DNA of 64,000 bases, from assembly GCA_030427635.1 (NCBI GenBank), contig JAUIBA010000003.1, positions 62,001 through 126,000 of the forward strand. Reading direction: 5' to 3'. The stretch is from Bacteroidia bacterium (GTDB taxonomy: Bacteria; Bacteroidota; Bacteroidia; Chitinophagales; Chitinophagaceae). Both the position numbers and the translations under genes were made by a program. The notes under the pieces are model-generated. The model made no database searches, was not told the origin of the DNA, and saw only the letters and a program-made list of their open reading frames with translations. Shown piece after piece: positions 19,690-29,277 of this stretch. How positions within the stretch are numbered: the stretch's first letter is position 1; every line of letters starts with the position of its first letter.

Positions 19690-20742
19690 ATGATAATGAA
19701 TACTAAGAAGATCATAACCCGTCTGAGTGTAGCTGTAGCTATGTCTGTGAGCACCTCTGCAGTATTTGCTCAGGATATTCACTTCACACAGTTTGACATG
19801 GCACCACTTGTGGTAAACCCTGCTTTCACCGGTATGTTTGATGGTACTGCCCGTGTAGGTGGTATTTACAGAAGCCAGTGGGGGAGTGTTACAGTGCCAT
19901 ATGTAACTTATGGAGCTCATGCGGATATGCCTTTATATGCCGACCAGAGCGGTGGTTATCTTGCCGCTGGTGTTCAGGTATTCAATGATAAAGCAGGAGA
20001 TGGTAACCTGTCTAACTTTACAGGACTGGTTTCTGTAGCCTATCACAAAACGGTAGGCCGCAATGCTGAGTTGGCTGTAGGTATGCAGGGTGGTTATGCT
20101 CAGAAGAGTATAGACCTTTCCAAACTTTATTTTGGCGACGAATCTTATAACGGTACGTTTGTTCAGGGTACATCTTCAGAATACGGGCTGGGTATAGGCA
20201 ATCAGGTAAGCTATTATCTGGTAAATGCAGGTGTAAGTCTTGCTGGTGCTAATGATGAGCGTACATTCAGCTACATCATCGGTGCAGGTGCTAACAATAT
20301 CAACCAGCCCAATGATGCACTGCTGAAAAAGCAGACAAGCGCAGTAGGTCTTGATATGAGGTACACAGGCCAGTTAGGTCTTGCTATCATGTCCAATGCC
20401 CGCTTTGCATTGCGTCCGGCACTCTTGTTCCAGTCGCAGGCATCTGCTACTGAAATCATTGGTGGTAATGAGTTTATGTATTATGTTGGTAATGAGCCTG
20501 GTTATAATAACTTTTCTACTGCAGTGTTTCTTGGTGGATGGTACCGTACAGGTGATGCCGTTATGATTACAGGCGGTCTTGAGTTTAAAGGATTCCGCAT
20601 TGGTCTGGGCTATGATTACAACATCTCATCGCTGAATTCTGCCAGCAATGGTAACGGTGGTTTTGAGATTGCTGTACGCTATATAGCGCCTTATCCGCTC
20701 AAGTTTGCAGCTAAACGTGTCGTTCCCTGCACACGTTTCTAA
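19690..20742 (+). CDS. PorP/SprF family outer membrane protein (type IX secretion)
   Basis: The 350-aa protein has a signal peptide (cut after SAVFAQ). The conserved PorP/SprF start DIHFTQFDMAPLVVNPAFTGMFDGTARVGGIYRSQW is followed by beta-barrel strands to the C-terminal RYIAPYPLK. Members anchor or translocate CHU_C-tailed T9SS cargo. It starts 17 bases after the adhesin, so the pair is almost certainly one unit, followed by a hairpin and then an OmpA-family partner. Confidence 0.94.
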   Translation: MIMNTKKIITRLSVAVAMSVSTSAVFAQDIHFTQFDMAPLVVNPAFTGMFDGTARVGGIYRSQWGSVTVPYVTYGAHADMPLYADQSGGYLAAGVQVFNDKAGDGNLSNFTGLVSVAYHKTVGRNAELAVGMQGGYAQKSIDLSKLYFGDESYNGTFVQGTSSEYGLGIGNQVSYYLVNAGVSLAGANDERTFSYIIGAGANNINQPNDALLKKQTSAVGLDMRYTGQLGLAIMSNARFALRPALLFQSQASATEIIGGNEFMYYVGNEPGYNNFSTAVFLGGWYRTGDAVMITGGLEFKGFRIGLGYDYNISSLNSASNGNGGFEIAVRYIAPYPLKFAAKRVVPCTRF

Positions 20743-20763
20743 TATCTACATATTGTATTTTTT

Positions 20764-20805
20764 GAAGGGCTATAGAAAGTTTTTTTTAAAAGCCCTTCTT
20801 TTTTT
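20764..20805 (+). terminator. terminator or attenuator between porP/sprF-like and ompA-like genes
   Basis: An 8-bp stem GAAGGGCT / AGCCCTTC with a 19-base T-rich loop is followed by a run of eight or more T. It could end the adhesin-SprF transcript or lower the amount reaching the OmpA gene. Confidence 0.65.
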
Positions 20806-20849
20806 TAAAACCAATTTATACTTTTATATCCATTAATACGCTCACGCAC

Positions 20850-23105
20850 ATGAGAAAAAATTGGCTGTATCTGTTTTTAGCTACGATAATAGTTGTTATT
20901 GCCCCGTACCATGCCGATGCCCAGAGAAAGATGAAGGAGAAGTACCGGAACAAGGGTAATGATCCTATTTCTGGTATGTCGTACAGTAAAAAAATGAGTT
21001 GGGCCGATCAGTTGTATCTACATGGTAGCTATTTTAATGCAATTGACTATTACCAGCAGTTGAAGCAGCAGGATGAGCGTAACCCATACATAACATGGCA
21101 GCTTGCAGAATGTTACCGCGCTACACGTGACTACGTGCTGGCGGCGCACTACTATACAGAAGTGAAGATAATGGCTAAAAAGGTATATCCTTATGCAGCT
21201 TATTATGCTGGCCTTATGTATAAGCAGCAGTGCGAGTATAACCTGGCGATGGAGTCCTTCAACGAATTCCTTACAGACAATAAAAAGAATGCTGTACGTG
21301 AGGCGCCAAACAAAAATCCTGCGCTTGAAGCCAATGGAGACCGTAAGCTGGATCCTAAAGTGGTAAAGGCACTGAAAAAGCTGATTAAGAGAGAAATAGA
21401 AGGTTGCGAAATGGCAATAGCTTCTCTTAAAGATCCTAAGCCGGCTACACTCATTAATGCAGGACCTAACGTAAACAGTCCTTACACAGAATTGTCTCCA
21501 TATCCACTTGGCGACTCTGCACTTCTGTTCGGTACACTGGGTAGGAATACTGGTACTGGTAATACTTTCATCGGTCGTAAAGACCTTATTGAAACAGATG
21601 CATGGAAAGAAAGTGAGTTCAAGGAGAAATTCATGTATTCTCACAAGCAGGCTGGTTATGTAGATTCTTTCCAGTGGCCTCTGCCTTTCCGTGATGGTGG
21701 CTTTAACGACCCTGAATTTCATACAGCTAATGGCTGCTGGTCTCCGGGTGGACGTAGATTCTACTTCTCTAAGTGCTTTAACGACCCTGCAGATTCTAAC
21801 AAGCGTATGAAGTGCGATATCTATTCTTCTTCATTTGGTGTGAGAGGATGGGAAGCAGCTACACTTGTTGATCTTGGCGAGCGTGGCAGCAATACAATGC
21901 CTTTCGTAGCTAAGGTGGGTAAGAAAGAAGTTCTTTTCTTTGCTTCTAACCGTAAGCTGCAGAGCCGTGGTGGTTATGACCTTTGGTATTCTATCATTGA
22001 TCCACGCGATGGTCGTTATGGTCGTCCGCAGAACTGTGGTAAGGTGGTAAATACACCAATGGATGAGCTGACTCCTTATTATGATTCCCGTACCGGTACT
22101 CTGTATTTCGCATCCAGCGGTCAGGTTTCAATGGGTGGTTTTGATATCTATGCTGCTGATGGTGGTCCTTCTCGTTTCACTAATCTGCACAACATGGGGT
22201 ATCCTTATAATACCTGTGCAGATGAGCTTTATTTCATATTGGACCCTGTAGGAAAGCCTGATGGTTATCTGGTATCAAACCGTATCGGTTCGTATGCCCT
22301 TAAAAATCCTACCTGCTGTAACGATATCTGGCGTATTCAGATTGAACCTCGCCTGGTGGTGATGGGTAAAGTTGTAGATAAGAAAAACGGAGAGTTGGTT
22401 ACCGAAGCGGTAGTGAAAATGACAGATCAGCATGGTGATGTAAAGACATATAACTCTGAAGATGGTAAGTTCCTCTTCAATATGTCCCGTACACATTCTT
22501 ATGTACTTACTTCCGATAAGCCAGGATATACATCATCCAGGGCTACTGTAAGCACAATGGAGATTAAGCGTTCTGATCCAAATGATACTATTACTGTAAC
22601 AATATTCCTGGATAGCATCAGAAATAGTTTCAGTGTTAGCAATATCTATTATGACTATGATAAAGCTACGCTGCGTCCTGAATCAGTTGCATCACTTGAC
22701 TCTGTAGTACAGTTCCTTACAGACAACCCATCTATATCTGTTGAGATTTACTCTTATACAGATGCTAAGGGTAGAGAAGAATATAACCTTGCACTTTCTC
22801 AGCGTCGTGCTCAGGCAGTACTGGATTATCTTGAGAAAAGCGGCATTGAGCGTGGTCGTATGACAGCACGCGGTTTTGGTAGCAAAAATGCTGTTGCTCC
22901 AAACAGTGTACGTGGAAAAGACAATCCTGAAGGTCGTATGCAGAACCGTCGTACTGAGTTCCGCATCGTTACAGATGTTCCTACCCGCAGGGTGCTGTAC
23001 AATAGCGCACTTCCTGGTACTATGGATCAGCAGGACCGCAATCTGCGCATAGAGCCAGAATCTGAAGCATCTTCAAGACCAGGTGCTGATGATGACGATG
23101 AATAA
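20850..23105 (+). CDS. OmpA-family protein with TPR and PD40 repeats (PorE/SprE-like T9SS partner)
   Basis: Signal peptide to about residue 25, then TPR-like helices (residues 45-160, LYLHGSYFNAIDYYQQLKQQDERNPYITWQLAECY). A WD40-like PD40 propeller follows (SPGGRRFYFSKC, GGYDLWYSII, LYFASSGQVSMGGFDIYAA), then a carboxypeptidase regulatory-like fold. The C-terminal OmpA domain is recognisable by IYYDYDKATLRPES, SIEVEIYSYTDAKGREEYN-type and LSQRRAQAVLDYL. It probably binds peptidoglycan and supports the type IX apparatus. The tail ends in acidic residues (DDDDE). It lies downstream of porP/sprF in the usual gene order. Confidence 0.92.
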   Translation: MRKNWLYLFLATIIVVIAPYHADAQRKMKEKYRNKGNDPISGMSYSKKMSWADQLYLHGSYFNAIDYYQQLKQQDERNPYITWQLAECYRATRDYVLAAHYYTEVKIMAKKVYPYAAYYAGLMYKQQCEYNLAMESFNEFLTDNKKNAVREAPNKNPALEANGDRKLDPKVVKALKKLIKREIEGCEMAIASLKDPKPATLINAGPNVNSPYTELSPYPLGDSALLFGTLGRNTGTGNTFIGRKDLIETDAWKESEFKEKFMYSHKQAGYVDSFQWPLPFRDGGFNDPEFHTANGCWSPGGRRFYFSKCFNDPADSNKRMKCDIYSSSFGVRGWEAATLVDLGERGSNTMPFVAKVGKKEVLFFASNRKLQSRGGYDLWYSIIDPRDGRYGRPQNCGKVVNTPMDELTPYYDSRTGTLYFASSGQVSMGGFDIYAADGGPSRFTNLHNMGYPYNTCADELYFILDPVGKPDGYLVSNRIGSYALKNPTCCNDIWRIQIEPRLVVMGKVVDKKNGELVTEAVVKMTDQHGDVKTYNSEDGKFLFNMSRTHSYVLTSDKPGYTSSRATVSTMEIKRSDPNDTITVTIFLDSIRNSFSVSNIYYDYDKATLRPESVASLDSVVQFLTDNPSISVEIYSYTDAKGREEYNLALSQRRAQAVLDYLEKSGIERGRMTARGFGSKNAVAPNSVRGKDNPEGRMQNRRTEFRIVTDVPTRRVLYNSALPGTMDQQDRNLRIEPESEASSRPGADDDDE

Positions 23106-23131
23106 GATAGTTTTGATTTAATATTTTCAGA

Positions 23132-23155
23132 GAGGCTGCACATAAGTGCAGCTTC
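23132..23155 (+). terminator. hairpin terminator after the OmpA-family gene
   Basis: GAGGCTGCAC / GTGCAGCTTC, a 10-bp stem with one G-T pair and an ATAA loop, followed by a T-rich stretch. It separates the surface-protein unit from prmA. Confidence 0.7.
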
Positions 23156-23184
23156 TTTGCATTTCTGCTCATTTTAAGAATATC

Positions 23185-23991
23185 ATGACATACAAAGAGG
23201 TTAAGGTAAATATAGCTGCCGGAGAGGAACGGGACATACTGCTGGCAGTACTTGCCGATGCAGGCTTTGAAGGCTTTGAGGAGACAGACGACACTTTATG
23301 TGCATGTGTGCCTGAAGGTAGTATGGGGGCAGATGATATAGCAGCGTTATTGCAGGGCTATCAGTTCTCGGTAGAGGACGTAGCACAGAGAAACTGGAAT
23401 GCTGAATGGGAGTCTTCTTTTGAGCCGGTGATAGTAGATGGCTTTTGCACCGTACGTGCCCATTTTCATGATATTGATGTCACTACGCCATATTGCATAG
23501 TTATCACACCTCAGATGTCATTTGGTACCGGCCATCATGCTACTACTCAGCTTATGCTGTCAGGTATGAGCAGATTGCCGTTACAGGGGGCTAAGGTATT
23601 TGACTTTGGCACCGGTACAGGAGTATTGGGTATTCTGGCAGCAATGTCAGGTGCCGCATCTGTAATAGCAACTGATAACGATGAGTGGGCTGTAAATAAT
23701 GCTCTGGATAATGTTAAAAGAAATGGTGTGGAAATGGAGGTGGCATTGACAGAGGAATTGCCTTCCGGCACCTTTGATGTGGTGTTGGCAAATATAAACC
23801 GTCATATTCTGCTGCACTATATGGCAGGACTATATGCGGTATGCAGGGCCGGTGCAAAGTTACTTATGAGTGGTCTGCTGGTTGCTGATGAGGAAATGGT
23901 GAAAGATGAAGCCGTAAAGCAGGGATTTATACATATGCGTACTGATACCTTGAATGGATGGATTAGTATATTGGTTGAAAGGCCCTTATGA
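23185..23991 (+). CDS. prmA: ribosomal protein L11 methyltransferase
   Basis: SAM-dependent enzyme that trimethylates L11. I used the ATG at 23185 (MTYKEVKVNIAAG) because the upstream frame overlaps the terminator. Motifs: FGTGHHATTQLML, the SAM-binding DFGTGTGVLGILAAMSGA, and LANINRHILL. Length 268 aa, close to bacterial PrmA. Confidence 0.93.
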   Translation: MTYKEVKVNIAAGEERDILLAVLADAGFEGFEETDDTLCACVPEGSMGADDIAALLQGYQFSVEDVAQRNWNAEWESSFEPVIVDGFCTVRAHFHDIDVTTPYCIVITPQMSFGTGHHATTQLMLSGMSRLPLQGAKVFDFGTGTGVLGILAAMSGAASVIATDNDEWAVNNALDNVKRNGVEMEVALTEELPSGTFDVVLANINRHILLHYMAGLYAVCRAGAKLLMSGLLVADEEMVKDEAVKQGFIHMRTDTLNGWISILVERPL

Positions 23992-24062
23992 AATGTGGAA
24001 AAGAATGTTAAAAGCAATAGCCGGTCTGTGTGGCTGCGCTAGGATTTCTGAAACACAACAAT

Positions 24063-24070
24063 TATATTTG
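24063..24070 (+). promoter_or_regulatory. candidate -7 box for plsY
   Basis: TATATTTG matches TAnnTTTG and lies 27 bases before the plsY start. Confidence 0.45.
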
Positions 24071-24096
24071 TTTCTTACCTCAATAGAATTTAGTTA

Positions 24097-24738
24097 ATGA
24101 TTATAGCAATATTGATTGTTCTGGCTTATTTGCTGGGTTCTGTACCATCAGCGGTATGGGTGAGCAAATGGGTTTATGGCATAGATATACGCGAGCATGG
24201 TAGCGGCAATGCAGGTGCTACAAATACTTTCCGTATACTGGGGCCAAGAGCAGGAGTGGGGGTTATGGTGGCCGATATGATGAAGGGCTTCATCGCAGTA
24301 AAGTTGTCTATACTATCCTCATATACATGGACCAGTGAGCCTTTTGTTAACCTTCAGATATTTCTTGGTCTTGCCGCAGTTGTAGGTCATATATTCCCTA
24401 TCTGGGCCGAGTTCAGAGGGGGAAAAGGAATAGCTACTTTATTCGGTATGATTCTTTCTATTCACCCTATAGTAGCTTTGAGCCTTGTACTTGTTTTCAT
24501 CATGATGTTGTTGCTTACACGTTATGTATCGTTAAGCTCTATAGCAGCCAGTATCGCGTTTCCTTTGCTCATCCTGTTCATTTTTAATGCGCAGGCACAG
24601 GAGCTCAGTTACAGGTTGTTTGCCATAGCTACAGCTTTCCTTGTGGTACTCACGCACCATAAGAATATCAGCAGGCTGCTCAATGGAAGCGAAAGTAAGG
24701 TGCCGCTGTTCCGTAGAAAGAACAGGATGCGACATTAA
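24097..24738 (+). CDS. plsY: glycerol-3-phosphate acyltransferase (acyl-phosphate dependent)
   Basis: Integral membrane enzyme making lysophosphatidate from acyl-phosphate and glycerol-3-phosphate, the first step of phospholipid synthesis. The three signature regions are visible: LLGSVPSAVWV, EHGSGNAGATNTFRILG (residues about 33-50), and GHIFPIWAEFRGGKGIAT. Four to five membrane helices. Length 213 aa fits. Confidence 0.96.
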   Translation: MIIAILIVLAYLLGSVPSAVWVSKWVYGIDIREHGSGNAGATNTFRILGPRAGVGVMVADMMKGFIAVKLSILSSYTWTSEPFVNLQIFLGLAAVVGHIFPIWAEFRGGKGIATLFGMILSIHPIVALSLVLVFIMMLLLTRYVSLSSIAASIAFPLLILFIFNAQAQELSYRLFAIATAFLVVLTHHKNISRLLNGSESKVPLFRRKNRMRH

Positions 24739-24808
24739 GCCGCGCTAATACGCTATTATCAGCATACCTCTTTATAAACGTTTACTCAGTTACCTGATAC
24801 CTGTCCCT

Positions 24809-25399
24809 TTGCGTAAAACGGGCACGGGGTATAGCTATGCCGATCTGGCAATGTTCAGAGGCCGTCTGCAGCTGGGTACTTCCGATGCATTATATTCTGA
24901 CGGTAGCAGGTATATGCCGGCTATTGTGGTTAGAGATGGGTATAAGTCACATTTACCCGCATTCAGGCGCGTACTGTTACTGGGCGCCGGTATGGCCAGT
25001 ACCGCTCATATCCTTACCACAGCAGGGTGTACTGCCAGCTATACACTTGTAGATATAAATGAAGAGATACTACAGTGGGCTATGGAGTACGCTGTCCCTG
25101 AAGTTCAGGCGAATGTGACCCCCATATGTGACGATGCCAAACGCTTTATGAGTACCTGCACAGAACAGTATGACCTGATATTTATAGATATTTTCATAGG
25201 CAGGCATGTGCCCGATTTTGTTACAGGTGCAGACTTTCTTAAGGCATGTTCTCGATGCCTCACTACAGATGGCAGACTTGCTCTGAATTTCATTGTCAAT
25301 GACAAGTTCAGCTGGGAGCTGATGCAGGAGCAGTTTGCAAAAGTATTCCCTGCATATCGTGTGGTAACAAAAGGGGAGAACCGTATTTTACTCACCTGA
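24809..25399 (+). CDS. spermidine synthase-like methyltransferase-fold protein, non-ATG start
   Basis: Rossmann-type PABS domain: RVLLLGAGMASTAHIL (motif I), YTLVDINEEILQWAMEY with an acidic residue at the end of strand 2, ICDDAKRFM, and YDLIFIDIFIG. Similar proteins are annotated as spermidine synthase-like, without proof of polyamine activity. The earliest usual start is TTG at 24809. The frame is open upstream to a stop at 24746-24748, and the residues encoded there (IPLYKRLLSYLIPVP) look like the normal family N-terminus, so the true start may be a rare codon further upstream. Confidence 0.75.
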   Translation: MRKTGTGYSYADLAMFRGRLQLGTSDALYSDGSRYMPAIVVRDGYKSHLPAFRRVLLLGAGMASTAHILTTAGCTASYTLVDINEEILQWAMEYAVPEVQANVTPICDDAKRFMSTCTEQYDLIFIDIFIGRHVPDFVTGADFLKACSRCLTTDGRLALNFIVNDKFSWELMQEQFAKVFPAYRVVTKGENRILLT

Positions 25400-25402
25400 T
25401 TG

Positions 25403-26479
25403 CTATTTCCTGCGCGATGTCATGCGGGAGCGGCGCATACGTATTTCTGCAGCGCGGTGCAGCTTACGGTTATGTAGTACCAGGCCACCTATTACACCTA
25501 TGAGACTACCTATAACTATGTCTATCAGTCTCGCCTTTACCAGACTATCAGCATTCATTTCGGTACGGTTGCCCAGTTCCGCAAGAAATAATGTCATAGG
25601 GGTATAAAACACCATCGCCAGCGCATAATGACGCTTCACAAAAAACTCACCGGTAAACTGTAGCGCGAGGATTATAAGGCATATGCCTCCCACATCGGGC
25701 CTGAACTGGAGTAGCAGCCATGATAAGCCCATACCTACCGTAGTGCCTGTTATGCGATGAAAGCTACGCTGCCGCACCAGTGCTACATTCAGTCCCTGCA
25801 TAATGGCAAGGCAGGATATGGGTATCCAGTAAGGATTAGTGAAATGAAACAGGTGGGCTACACATAACGATAGAAATATGAATAGGCCTATGATAGCTGA
25901 TTCACTGAAGTTGGCATATACCTTTTTTGCAGCCGGTGCTGCCACAGGTTTCAGATCCTGTACCGGTATCATGATAAGGCTGTAGGCAAATGCTACCATA
26001 CAGGCAATGATGGTGCCACAGGCTATAAGCCCGGTTCGCAGTGGTATCTCAGTTACATCAAAGGGGGCACAGCTGGCTATTGATGCCAGCATAATAAAGA
26101 AAAAGTTGCGGGGCGGTGGCAGGCGATAGTAGTTGGTGGTCCAGTTAATGCCAAAGGAAAATGTACCTATGGCAAGGGCTGATAGATAGGGGTGAAAGCT
26201 GAATGTAAGGCCAATAGCATAACTGAATATGAACCCGAAAGAACACGCCAGCATGGTCATCATTCTGTGTGCCAGAGGCGTGTTGGGCAGGTACAGGATT
26301 ACCAGGCACCCCATACAGGCCAGTGTTCCATACTCCATACGCCCCATGTAGTAGCCCGATGCCAGCGATAGTCCGGTACTGATGGCCGCTATGAGCGCTA
26401 TATGCCATGGCCTGTCCGATTCTTTGAGCCGAAAGAACTGTGATATATCACGACGAACTATTGTTGAGAATCTGGACAC
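25403..26479 (-). CDS. FUSC-family membrane protein (aromatic acid exporter-like)
   Basis: The 358-aa protein has two clusters of hydrophobic helices separated by a polar loop (residues 175-190). The second cluster carries the FUSC-type pattern PYWIPISCLAIMQGLNVALVRQRSFHRITGTTVGMG. Full-length FUSC exporters are about twice as long, so this is the compact membrane half. The start codon is GTG. The C-terminus is strongly basic. Substrate unknown. Confidence 0.85.
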   Translation of the reverse strand: MSRFSTIVRRDISQFFRLKESDRPWHIALIAAISTGLSLASGYYMGRMEYGTLACMGCLVILYLPNTPLAHRMMTMLACSFGFIFSYAIGLTFSFHPYLSALAIGTFSFGINWTTNYYRLPPPRNFFFIMLASIASCAPFDVTEIPLRTGLIACGTIIACMVAFAYSLIMIPVQDLKPVAAPAAKKVYANFSESAIIGLFIFLSLCVAHLFHFTNPYWIPISCLAIMQGLNVALVRQRSFHRITGTTVGMGLSWLLLQFRPDVGGICLIILALQFTGEFFVKRHYALAMVFYTPMTLFLAELGNRTEMNADSLVKARLIDIVIGSLIGVIGGLVLHNRKLHRAAEIRMRRSRMTSRRK

Positions 26480-26635
26480 GATAACGCGCTCTTTCTGTTT
26501 GATGATGCAAATGTCTCAAAGAAAAATGTATTTATTATATGCCGGGTATGATACAATCTGATAGCAGGGAAATAAGAGATAGAGCCGACAAGCTGTTCCG
26601 TGACTTATCTTACAGACCGATTATATGGGATTGCC

Positions 26636-26643
26636 TACCTTTG
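26636..26643 (+). promoter_or_regulatory. candidate -7 box for pruA
   Basis: TACCTTTG, 40 bases before the ATG at 26683, matches TAnnTTTG. No clear -33 element. Confidence 0.4.
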
Positions 26644-26682
26644 CAACTCCTGAATCATAAATAAACAGTAAATCTCAATAAA

Positions 26683-28317
26683 ATGAATAACGCATATTTT
26701 GACTTTGCAGAGCCAAAGAATGAACCGGTATTGAATTATGCACCCGGTAGTGCCGAGCGTAAAGCACTACAGGCTGCAATTGCTGAACTGAAAGGTAGCC
26801 TTAGGGATATACCTATGTACATCAACGGACAGGAAGTGCGCAGTAACGACCGTAAGGAGATTCGTCCGCCACATGAAACAGCTCATTTGCTGGGCCATTT
26901 TCATGCCTCTGGCGAGCAGCATGTTCATGATGCTATCGCTGCCGCATTGCATGCCCGGGAAAAATGGGCTGCTATGAGTTGGGAACATCGTGCCGCTATA
27001 TTTCTGAAAGCTGCCGATTTGCTGGCAGGTAAGTACCGTTACCGCATGAATGCAGCTACCATGCTGGGCCAGAGTAAGAATGCATATCAGGCAGAGATAG
27101 ACAGCGCATGTGAGCTTATAGACTTCCTGCGTTTCAATGTTCATTTCTTAAGTAATATCTATAAGGAGCAGCCACTGTCATCGGCAGGTATGAACAACAG
27201 AATGGAATACAGGGCACTGGAAGGTTTTGTATTGGCCGTTACTCCGTTCAACTTTACAGCTATAGGCGGTAATCTGCCTGCAAGTGCTGCTATGTGTGGT
27301 AATGTGGTAGTATGGAAGCCTGCCAATACTCAGGTGTATTCTGCCAGCGTATTTATGGAAATACTTATAGAGGCGGGTCTGCCTCATGGTGTTATCAACC
27401 TCGTATATCCTCCGGGAGCGATGATTGGCGATATCTGTTTTGCTCACCCTGAGTTTGCAGGTGTTCACTTCACCGGCTCCACAGGAGTGTTTCAGAATAT
27501 CTGGAAGAACATTGGTGAGAATATAGCACGCTTCAGGTCATACCCGCGCATAGTAGGGGAGACAGGTGGTAAAGACTTCGTATTTGTTCACCCTACAGCT
27601 AATGCTGATGAGGTTGTGGCTGGTCTGGCACGTGGCGCATTCGAGTATCAGGGACAGAAATGCTCAGCAGCCTCGCGCGCTTATCTACCCGCAAATCTTG
27701 CCGACGAAATCAAGACTAAGCTTGTAGCCGAGATAGCTACCATGAAGATGGGACCGGTGGACGACTTCACCAACTTTGTAAATGCAGTAATAGATGAGAA
27801 AGCATTCAACAGCATTGCCCGTTATATAGACGGTGTTAAGAGCAGCAATGGTGTGGCAAAGATTCTTTGTGGTGGTAATTATGACAGCACAAAGGGCTGG
27901 TTCATCGAGCCTACAGTTATTGAAACCACAGACCCTGCATATGTAACTATGTGCGAGGAAATCTTTGGCCCGGTACTCACTATTTACACATACGAGACTG
28001 ATGCATGGGTGCAGACGCTGGATGTCCTAGACAAAACTTCGCCTTATGCACTTACAGGCGCCATCTTTGCAAGAGACCGTCATGCAATAGAATATATGAC
28101 CAAAGCACTGGTAAACAGTGCCGGTAACTTCTATATCAACGATAAGCCTACAGGTGCGGTTGTAGGGCAGCAGCCATTTGGTGGTGCGCGTGCTTCAGGT
28201 ACTAACGATAAGGCTGGTTCTGTGTTGAATCTGTACCGTTGGCTGAGCCCACGTACAATAAAGGAAACACTGGTACCAGCGGTAAACTACAGATATCCTT
28301 TTCATCAGGCCGACTAA
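26683..28317 (+). CDS. pruA: L-glutamate gamma-semialdehyde dehydrogenase (P5C dehydrogenase)
   Basis: Oxidises glutamate semialdehyde to glutamate with NAD, the second step of proline catabolism. The 544-aa length matches the stand-alone enzyme. Visible are the ALDH cofactor region TPFNFTAIGGNLPA, VVWKPAN, FTGSTGVF, the general base in VGETGGKD, and the catalytic cysteine in FEYQGQKCSAASRAY (near residue 327). The C-terminal GQQPFGGARASGTNDK also fits. No proline dehydrogenase gene lies nearby. Confidence 0.96.
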   Translation: MNNAYFDFAEPKNEPVLNYAPGSAERKALQAAIAELKGSLRDIPMYINGQEVRSNDRKEIRPPHETAHLLGHFHASGEQHVHDAIAAALHAREKWAAMSWEHRAAIFLKAADLLAGKYRYRMNAATMLGQSKNAYQAEIDSACELIDFLRFNVHFLSNIYKEQPLSSAGMNNRMEYRALEGFVLAVTPFNFTAIGGNLPASAAMCGNVVVWKPANTQVYSASVFMEILIEAGLPHGVINLVYPPGAMIGDICFAHPEFAGVHFTGSTGVFQNIWKNIGENIARFRSYPRIVGETGGKDFVFVHPTANADEVVAGLARGAFEYQGQKCSAASRAYLPANLADEIKTKLVAEIATMKMGPVDDFTNFVNAVIDEKAFNSIARYIDGVKSSNGVAKILCGGNYDSTKGWFIEPTVIETTDPAYVTMCEEIFGPVLTIYTYETDAWVQTLDVLDKTSPYALTGAIFARDRHAIEYMTKALVNSAGNFYINDKPTGAVVGQQPFGGARASGTNDKAGSVLNLYRWLSPRTIKETLVPAVNYRYPFHQAD

Positions 28318-28339
28318 AATAACCTGATACATCATACAT

Positions 28340-28375
28340 AAGGGAGTAGCCGTAAGCTGCTCCCTTATTGTTTTC
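28340..28375 (+). terminator. terminator after pruA
   Basis: Stem AAGGGAGTAGC / GCTGCTCCCTT with a 5-base loop and one T-G pair, followed by ATTGTTTT. It lies between the convergent pruA and MBL-hydrolase genes. Confidence 0.75.
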
Positions 28376-29192
28376 AGGAGAATAGCGAAATCTGTTTGTA
28401 TTGTTCTGTGGTCGTAGTAGATGCACTACTGCCAGGTTGAAAGATCTCCGTTTCGCAATACCTGGAGGCTATAGATACCTGCACACTGCCTGCATGCGGC
28501 CTGAATGCTTCCATGGCCACTTCATGGGAGTTGTTGTCTTTGGATAAGTGAGAGAGCCATATATGGCTAAGGTCTGGTGAGCGGTGGTTCTGGAACAGCT
28601 CCACTGCCTGCGCATTGGACATATGGCCCACATCGCTGCTGATACGCTTTCTCAGATGGTAAGGATATTTACCATTTGCCAGCATGTCATCGTCATAGTT
28701 AGCCTCCAGAAATGCTGCATGGCAGCGCCTGAAGTATTCAGTAACATGGGAGCACGGCGCACCTATGTCAGTAAATACCCCTACATTAATGCCGTTTATG
28801 GTTACAACAAAGCTGTGTGGGTCTGCTGCATCATGCAGCTTGGGGAATGGCAGTATGTTTATCTCATTCAGCTGCACCACTTCATGCGCCGTAAAGTTTC
28901 TTACAAGGTAGTCGGGCGGTCTGGTGCGGCTGTTGGCCAGTGTAGCCGGGGTTATATACACAGGTATTTCATAGCGTTTCGATAGTACCTCTACTCCCTT
29001 TATATGGTCTATATGCTCATGAGATATAAACACCGCCCGCACCTTATCAATGCTAAGGTTCAGATTGCGCATGCGATTCAGTATCTCTTTGCAGGATATG
29101 CCGGCATCTATAAGTACTGCATCATGTGCTGTACCTATATAATAGCAGTTGCCATTACTTCCTGAGTTAAGCGAGGCCACATATACCGACAT
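28374..29192 (-). CDS. MBL-fold metallo-hydrolase, YycJ/WalJ-like
   Basis: The 272-aa metallo-beta-lactamase fold begins VYVASLNSGSNGNCYYIG, the WalJ/YycJ-type start, and has the zinc motif HEHIDH near residue 60 followed by further conserved histidines (GHMSNAQAVEL, LSHLSKDNNSHEVA). The family acts as DNA or RNA exonuclease/phosphodiesterase; the exact substrate is not shown here. Confidence 0.9.
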   Translation of the reverse strand: MSVYVASLNSGSNGNCYYIGTAHDAVLIDAGISCKEILNRMRNLNLSIDKVRAVFISHEHIDHIKGVEVLSKRYEIPVYITPATLANSRTRPPDYLVRNFTAHEVVQLNEINILPFPKLHDAADPHSFVVTINGINVGVFTDIGAPCSHVTEYFRRCHAAFLEANYDDDMLANGKYPYHLRKRISSDVGHMSNAQAVELFQNHRSPDLSHIWLSHLSKDNNSHEVAMEAFRPHAGSVQVSIASRYCETEIFQPGSSASTTTTEQYKQISLFS

Positions 29193-29277
29193 GCTGCAAA
29201 GATAGAGAGCAGCAGATAAAGTGCTGTACTGTATGTTTTACGTTTTGCCGTATATTTATCTGTAATAATTGCAGATA

